A program made the position numbers and the translations under genes. This document shows, one piece after another, positions 56,969-64,000 of a DNA stretch of 64,000 bases (the stretch's first letter is position 1; every line of letters begins with the position of its first letter). The DNA is from Sphingomonas rhizophila. GTDB taxonomy: Bacteria > Pseudomonadota > Alphaproteobacteria > Sphingomonadales > Sphingomonadaceae. Below the pieces are notes generated by a model. The model ran no database searches, had not been told where the DNA came from, and worked only from the letters and a program-made list of their open reading frames with translations. The stretch lies in assembly GCF_014396585.1 (NCBI RefSeq), contig NZ_CP060717.1:1798001-1862000 (forward strand), given 5' to 3'.

Positions 56969-57005
56969 CGCTAATGTCCTCATGGGTCGTTATCGGACAT
57001 TAGCG
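56969..57005 (+). repeat. Hairpin repeat copy 13 (short form with longest arms)
   Basis: CGCTAATGTCC (56969-56979) and GGACATTAGCG (56995-57005) are perfect 11-bp arms around a 15-nt loop with ATGGGTCG. This copy shows what may be the full ancestral stem of the family. It lies about 175 bp before mreB. Confidence 0.87.
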
Positions 57006-57180
57006 CCCCACCCCTTCGCCCTGTTATCTCCGCCGTTGTCGCCCAACCGCCCGCGCCGTGCGCCCAGTCGAACTCGACGCTTCTTTGCGCGCCCGTTAAC
57101 CCTCTTGATCGTCAGCGAAAAATCGATGCGTGACGGGTGCCGCGGGGGCTTCCGGTCGATCCTGACCATTGGGGTGGGCC

Positions 57181-59334
<2,154 letters not shown>

Positions 59335-59338
<4 letters not shown>

Positions 59339-60117
59339 GCGAACTGCCTCAACCCATTCAAGCGTTTGCTCCCCCTACTCAAACAAGACGTATCAGGCGG
59401 GGCGCGGCGGCAAGAGACCAGATAGTTGAGTCGGGTGTCTTCGCTGAGGTGGAGGCCGCGGGTCGGGGAGAAGGCGATGCCTTCAACGTCGATCACTTCC
59501 ATGCCCGCCTTGGCGAGCAGGCCGCGCATCTGGTCCGGATCGATGAACTTGCCGTAATCATGTGTGCCGCGCGGGATCCGGCCGAGCCCCTCGGCGAGCG
59601 TGATCGTCAGCAGCTTCGACCATCCGGTGCGGTTGGGAGTCGAAAGCAGGAGCAGGCCGCCGGGCGCCAGCCGCGCGACCAGCGCTTCGACGAAGGCTTG
59701 CGGGTCGACGACATGTTCGATCACTTCCAGCGCGGTGACCAGGTCGAACTGCCCGTCCAGGTCCTCGACCCCGATCGAGCGGTAATCGATGTCGAGGTGG
59801 CCGCCGAACGCATGAGCCTTGGCGGCCTCGATCAATTCGGGCGCGGCGTCGATCGCGGTCACGCGCGCACCTAGCCGTGCCAGCGGCTCGGCCAGCAAAC
59901 CAGCCCCGCAACCGACATCCAGCGCGGTCTTCCCCGCAAGCGGCCGAAGCGAATGTTCGTCCAGACCCCAAAGCTGGTCGACCTGGTCGCGGATGTAGCA
60001 CAGCCGCACCGGATTGAGCTTGTGCAGCATCGCCGACGCGCCGTTCGGGTCCCACCAATCGCCGGCCATTGCACCGAAGTGCGCGGCCTCGCTTGCCACG
60101 ATACTTGTCTTCGCCAT
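59335..60117 (-). CDS. ubiG: Ubiquinone O-methyltransferase UbiG (3' end probably frameshifted; real stop likely at 59393)
   Basis: UbiG does both O-methylations of ubiquinone synthesis with S-adenosylmethionine. Motif I is ALDVGCGAGLLAEPLARLGARVTAIDAA, followed by FDLVTALEVIEHV, LAPGGLLLLSTPNRT and GTHDYGKFIDPDQMRGLL, matching the family throughout. As read there is a tail after LNYLVSCRRAP that does not belong to the family. One more C at the GGGG run (plus strand 59399-59402) gives a stop at 59393 and 241 residues, close to the usual length. The 4-bp overlap with the acyltransferase would then vanish, leaving about 54 bp. Confidence 0.94.
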
Positions 60118-60175
60118 GGCCCCCTCCTAACAGGGCGCCGCCCGTCAGCCCAAGAGGAAAGCGCGCTCGAATCCT

Positions 60176-61431
60176 ATGCCCCGCATCGTGATGAAATTCG
60201 GCGGAACGTCGATGGCCGGGATCGAGCGAATCCGGGCCGTCGCCGCGCGGGTCAAGCGCGAGGCGGATTCCGGAAACCAGGTCGCAGTGGTGGTGTCGGC
60301 GATGGCCGGCGAGACCGACCGGCTGGTGCAGCTGTGCCGCGAGGCTGCCGCGCTCTACGACCCGCGCGAATATGACGTCGTCGTCGCCAGCGGTGAGCAG
60401 GTCACCAGCGGCCTGCTGGCGATCACCCTGCAGGGCATGGGCCTCAACGCCAAGAGCTATATGGGCTGGCAGCTGCCGATCCGCGCCAGCGGGCACACGG
60501 CCGCGCTGATCGAGGGGATCGACGTCGACGTGCTGGAACGCGTGTTCGACGATGGGGGATCGCGGTCATCCCGGGTTTCCAGGGCGTGACCAGCGAGGGT
60601 GCCGTGGCGACGCTCGGCCGTGGCGGGTCAGACACTTCGGCGGTGGCACTGGCGGCGGCGATGAAGGCCGACCGCTGCGACATCTACACCGACGTCGACG
60701 GCGTCTATACCACCGACCCGCGCATCGTCCCGGCGGCCAAGAAGCTCGACCTCGTCACCTATGAGGAAATGCTCGAGCTGGCGTCGGTCGGGGCCAAGGT
60801 CTTGCAGACCCGCTCGGTCGGGCTGGCCATGCGCTACAACATGCCGCTGACCGTGCTGTCGAGTTTCGAGGACAAGCCCGGCACGATGATCGTCGGCGAC
60901 GAGGAAATTGAGGGAAGCACGATGGAACGCGACATCATCACGGGCATCGCCCACGACAAGAACGAGGCGATGATCACGCTGACCGGGCTGCCCAACGTGC
61001 CCGGCACGGTCGCCAAGATATTCGGCCCCCTCGCGGACGCCAACGTCAACGTCGACATGATTGTCCAGAGCGTGCCCCACGGTGGCGAGGCAAGCACCCT
61101 GACCTTCACCGTGCCCAAGGCGGCCCTGGCCCACACGACTGCGGTGCTCGACAAGTGCAAGGAAGTGGTCGGCTTCGACGAAATCCTGACCGGTACCAAC
61201 ATCGTCAAGGTCAGCGCCGTCGGCGTCGGCATGCGTTCCAACGCCGGCATCGCCGCGAAGATGTTCGAGACGCTCGCCGAGCGGGGCATCAACATCCTCG
61301 CCATCACCACCAGCGAGATCAAGGTCAGCGTCCTGATCGCCGAAGAATATACCGAGCTTGCGGTACGTGTTCTGCACACCGCCTACGGGCTCGATGCGCC
61401 GCGAGAGAGCGTAACGGAGGACTTGGCATGA
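60176..61431 (+). CDS. lysC: Aspartate kinase LysC (one-base frameshift in this sequence)
   Basis: LysC phosphorylates aspartate, the first step to lysine, threonine, methionine and diaminopimelate. The start [19 protein letters not shown] has the KFGGTS motif. [17 protein letters not shown] and [18 protein letters not shown] complete the kinase, and two ACT domains follow (about 265-410). The break is at the GGGGG run 60554-60558: ERVFDDGG should continue [15 protein letters not shown], one G being missing. The repaired length is 418 residues. It overlaps the next gene by ATGA at its stop. Confidence 0.95.
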
Positions 61432-62486
61432 GCGGCGAGGGAATGATTGCCGAGCCGCGCGCCGTCCACGGCGATGCCGGCCGGCTCCGCCTGAAGGAGT
61501 TGATGCACCGCGGCACCGATTTCCTCGGCACCGACCTTGCCATCCTCGGCGGCGCGATGAGTTGGGTCAGCGAGCGCAACCTGGTGTCGGCGATCAGCAA
61601 CGCCGGCGGGTTCGGGGTGATCGCGTGCGGGGCGATGACGCCCGAACTGCTCGACCGCGAAATCGCCGAGACCAAGGCGCGGACGTCGAAACCGTTCGGC
61701 GTCAACCTGATTACGATGCATCCGCAACTGTCCGACCTGATCGGTGTCTGCGCCACGCATGGCGTCGGCCATGTCGTGCTGGCCGGCGGCCTGCCGCCGG
61801 GCGGCGCGATCGAGGCGATCAAGGGCAATGGCGCGAAGCTGATCGCCTTCGCCCCAGCCCTGGCGCTGGCCAAGAAGCTGATCCGCAGCGGCGCCGACGC
61901 GCTGGTGATCGAGGGGATGGAGGCCGGCGGCCACATCGGGCCGGTGTCGACCAGCGTGCTGGCCCAGGAGATCTTGCCGGAGGTCGCGCACGACGTTCCG
62001 GTATTCGTCGCCGGCGGTATCGGCCGAGGCGAGGCGATCGCGGCCTACCTCGAAATGGGCGCGGTCGGTGTCCAGCTGGGCACCCGCTTCGTCTGCGCGA
62101 CCGAAAGCATCGCCCACCCCAACTTCAAGCGGGCCTTCATTCGCGCCTCGGCCCGCGATGCGATTCCCTCGGTGCAGATCGACCCGCGCCTGCCGGTGAT
62201 CCCGGTGCGCGCGCTCAAGAACCGCGAGATGGAGAATTTCGCGGCCAAGCAGCGCGAGGTCGCCCAGAAGCTCGACGATGGTGCCATCGAAATGGCCGAG
62301 GCCCAGCTGCAGATCGAACATTATTGGGCGGGGGCGCTGCGCCGTGCGGTGATTGACGGCGACGTCGAAAGCGGCAGCGTCATGGCCGGCCAGTCGGTCG
62401 GCATGGTCAAGAAGGAAGAGCCGGTCGCCGACATCCTCGCCGAACTGGTGGACGAGGCAGCGGCGGCGCTCGGCAGCCGCGGCTGA
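61428..62486 (+). CDS. NAD(P)H-dependent flavin oxidoreductase, nitronate-monooxygenase family
   Basis: This FMN-binding TIM barrel has 352 residues. It shows [53 protein letters not shown] and the FMN-phosphate segment [30 protein letters not shown]. The family includes nitronate monooxygenases and the FabK-like enoyl reductases; the histidine in GGHIG matches the nitronate monooxygenase active site, but the substrate is not certain. The start at 61428 overlaps the lysC stop, and GGAGG lies 8 bp upstream. Confidence 0.9.
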   Translation: MSGEGMIAEPRAVHGDAGRLRLKELMHRGTDFLGTDLAILGGAMSWVSERNLVSAISNAGGFGVIACGAMTPELLDREIAETKARTSKPFGVNLITMHPQLSDLIGVCATHGVGHVVLAGGLPPGGAIEAIKGNGAKLIAFAPALALAKKLIRSGADALVIEGMEAGGHIGPVSTSVLAQEILPEVAHDVPVFVAGGIGRGEAIAAYLEMGAVGVQLGTRFVCATESIAHPNFKRAFIRASARDAIPSVQIDPRLPVIPVRALKNREMENFAAKQREVAQKLDDGAIEMAEAQLQIEHYWAGALRRAVIDGDVESGSVMAGQSVGMVKKEEPVADILAELVDEAAAALGSRG

Positions 62487-62487
62487 C

Positions 62488-63069
62488 GTGACCGAGCAGC
62501 GTGCCGGCCTTCCGATCCTCGCCTTCGAGGACATGGATCGCTGGCTCGATTGGATTGCCAGGCAGCCTGAGGGCACCAAGGGACTTTGGCTGAAAATTGC
62601 CAAGGCCGGCAATGCGCGGTCGCGGCTGACCAAGGCGCAGGCGATCGACGGGGCGCTGATCCACGGCTGGATCGACGGCCAGCTCAATCCGTATGACGGC
62701 GACTGGTACCTGATCCGCTTCACCCCACGCAAAGCGCGCAGCAAATGGTCACAGAAGAATCGCGAGCGAGTGACCGAATTGATCGGCCAAGGCCGGGTCA
62801 CGGAGCGCGGGATGGCCGAGGTCGAAGCCGCGAAGGGCGACGGACGGTGGGACGCAGCTTATGCGCCCGCGTCCACGGCCACGGTTCCCGACGATCTCGC
62901 GGCGGCGTTGGAAGCCAACCCCGCCGCCCGTGCCTTCTTCGATGGCCTGAACGGTGCCAACCGCTACGCCATCCTCTATCGGATCGGTGACGCCGAGAAG
63001 CCGGAAACCCGCGCGGCCCGCATCGCGAAGTTCGTCGCCATGTGCGCCGAGGGAAAGACCGTCCACTGA
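62488..63069 (+). CDS. YdeI/OmpD-associated family protein
   Basis: The 193-residue protein starts with a GTG at 62488, one base after the preceding stop. ARQPEGTKGLWLKIAKAGNARSRLTKAQAIDGALIHGWIDGQ, FTPRKARSKWSQKNRERV and the C-terminal FFDGLNGANRYAILYRI are the family pattern (bacteriocin-protection YdeI/OmpD-associated proteins). The biochemical role is not known. It is probably in the lysC operon. Confidence 0.85.
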   Translation: MTEQRAGLPILAFEDMDRWLDWIARQPEGTKGLWLKIAKAGNARSRLTKAQAIDGALIHGWIDGQLNPYDGDWYLIRFTPRKARSKWSQKNRERVTELIGQGRVTERGMAEVEAAKGDGRWDAAYAPASTATVPDDLAAALEANPAARAFFDGLNGANRYAILYRIGDAEKPETRAARIAKFVAMCAEGKTVH

Positions 63070-63141
63070 CGATCGCACGGTCCAGGCCTGGGCTGCTCTT
63101 CCCGTTGGCAAGCGCCGCGCGCTTCTGTTAGCTCAGCCTTC

Positions 63142-64000
63142 ATGCCGACCAGCGCCGCCACCTCCGCCCGCGAAATCCTGACCGGGCTACACGAAGTCAT
63201 GGCCAAGCGGGGGTCGGCGCAGGCCAAGCTGGATCGCGTCGTCGACCTGATCGCCGAGGCGATGAAGAGCGAAGTCTGCTCGATCTACCTGATGCGCGAC
63301 AACATGCTGGAGCTGTTCGCGACACATGGTCTGCGCAAGGAAGCGGTTCACGTCACCCGCCTCGCGCTCGGCGAAGGACTGGTCGGCACGATCGCCGAGG
63401 AAGGGCGAATCCTCAACCTTGCCGAGGCCGCTAATCATCCAGGGTTCGTCTACCGGCCGGAAACGGGCGAAGAACGGTTTCACAGCTTCGCCGGTGTCCC
63501 GGTCATCCGCCGCGAGAGCCCGATCGGCGTCCTCGCCGTCCAGCACGCCGAGCCGCGCCGCTACGAGGATGTGGAGATTGAGGCGCTGCAGACCGTGGCG
63601 ATGGTGCTGTCGGAACTGCTTGCCAGCGCGCGGCTGGTCGACGCCGCCCGCGGGCGGGGCGGGAAAGCGGTACGCAGCGCCTCGTCGGGTTGAAGCTCGT
63701 CGCCGGCATGGCCAAGGGCGTCGCCGTGTTCCACCAGCCGCGCGTCGTGGTCGAGCACACCGTCGCCGAGGACATCGAGGCCGAACGCGCCCGGGTCTAT
63801 TCGGCCTTTCGCAAGATGCGCGAGCAAATCGACACGATGACTCGCGAGGCCGAATTCGGCACCGCCGGCGAGCATCAGGAGATCCTCGAGACGTACAAGA
63901 TGTTCGCCTACGACGAAGGCTGGTCGCGGCGGATCAACGAGGCGATCGACAGTGGCCTGACGGCCGAAGCGGCAATCGAACGTGTCCAGCAGCGGACCCG
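63142..64000 (+). CDS. ptsP: Phosphoenolpyruvate-protein phosphotransferase PtsP, N-terminal part (one-base frameshift; runs off window)
   Basis: PtsP is the first component of the nitrogen-type PTS, which moves phosphate from PEP to NPr. Residues about 15-165 are a GAF domain (LDRVVDLIAEAMKSEVCSIYLM, ALGEGLVGTIAEEGRILNLAEAANHPGF). The following linker and EI part (GLKLVAGMAKGVAVFHQPRV, IEAERARVYSAFRKMREQID) is in another frame; one base is missing in the GC-rich run 63645-63663. The gene continues past 64000, so the phospho-histidine and PEP-binding domain are not seen. The lysC...ptsP order is common in sphingomonads. Confidence 0.92.

Overview
This is about 64 kb of high-GC DNA from an alphaproteobacterium, most likely of the order Sphingomonadales. 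The evidence for that placement is a plant/alphaproteobacterial-type glutamate-cysteine ligase, a TonB-receptor carbohydrate-utilisation locus with a flavin halogenase, a LuxR-type HTH protein with a C-terminal membrane anchor, and a dispersed hairpin repeat whose translation (MSALGGKRT and similar) I associate from memory with sphingomonad proteomes.

Layout. 1-10 kb is housekeeping: pmbA/tldE (partial), ubiA, a flavin monooxygenase, an SGNH hydrolase, rsmE, gshA, a prolyl iminopeptidase and the two-gene NHEJ unit ku-ligD. 10.4-10.7 kb holds tRNA-Gly and tRNA-Tyr. 10.9-19.6 kb holds a membrane-anchored HTH regulator, two sphingomonad-type hypotheticals and the phosphate regulon phoR-[Pho box]-pstSCAB-phoU-phoB. 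19.6-23.1 kb has rlmB, a 3-methyladenine glycosylase, a proline-rich membrane protein and pirin. 23.3-30.7 kb is a two-gene sensory operon: a giant HAMP-repeat hybrid kinase and a REC-PAS-HK-REC kinase. 30.7-39.6 kb is a glycan-utilisation locus: LacI regulator, perfect operator palindrome, TonB receptor, GH3, tryptophan-halogenase-like protein and GH30.

40.7-51.8 kb is a genomic island of about 11 kb in the 3' end of tRNA-Leu(CAG). It is bounded by 22-bp direct repeats and carries its own P4-type integrase beside the intact tRNA. Its left half is one minus-strand operon (excisionase-like HTH, HTH/zinc-ribbon protein, a second tyrosine recombinase, a single-chain type IIG restriction-modification enzyme). 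Its right half is an array in which eight small orphan genes alternate strictly with nine copies of an oriented hairpin repeat, often 0-6 bp after one stop codon and about 20-27 bp before the next start. The same repeat punctuates orphan genes at 55.2-57.0 kb. This cassette-like organisation is the most unusual thing in the window.

51.9-64 kb returns to core genes: an NDUFA9-like reductase, uppP, a GST, small hypotheticals, mreB, an acyltransferase, ubiG, lysC, a nitronate-monooxygenase-like enzyme, a YdeI-like protein and the 5' part of ptsP.

Data-quality warning: at least ten genes are broken by a single missing base, usually in a G or C run (pstB, the 21.6-kb membrane protein, the TonB receptor, GH30, the type IIG enzyme, uppP, GST, mreB, lysC, ptsP), and three more (phoB, ubiG, the HTH regulator) look affected. 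All thirteen are one-base losses and several hit essential genes, so homopolymer under-calling is the likeliest cause. I give the joined coordinates for these genes.
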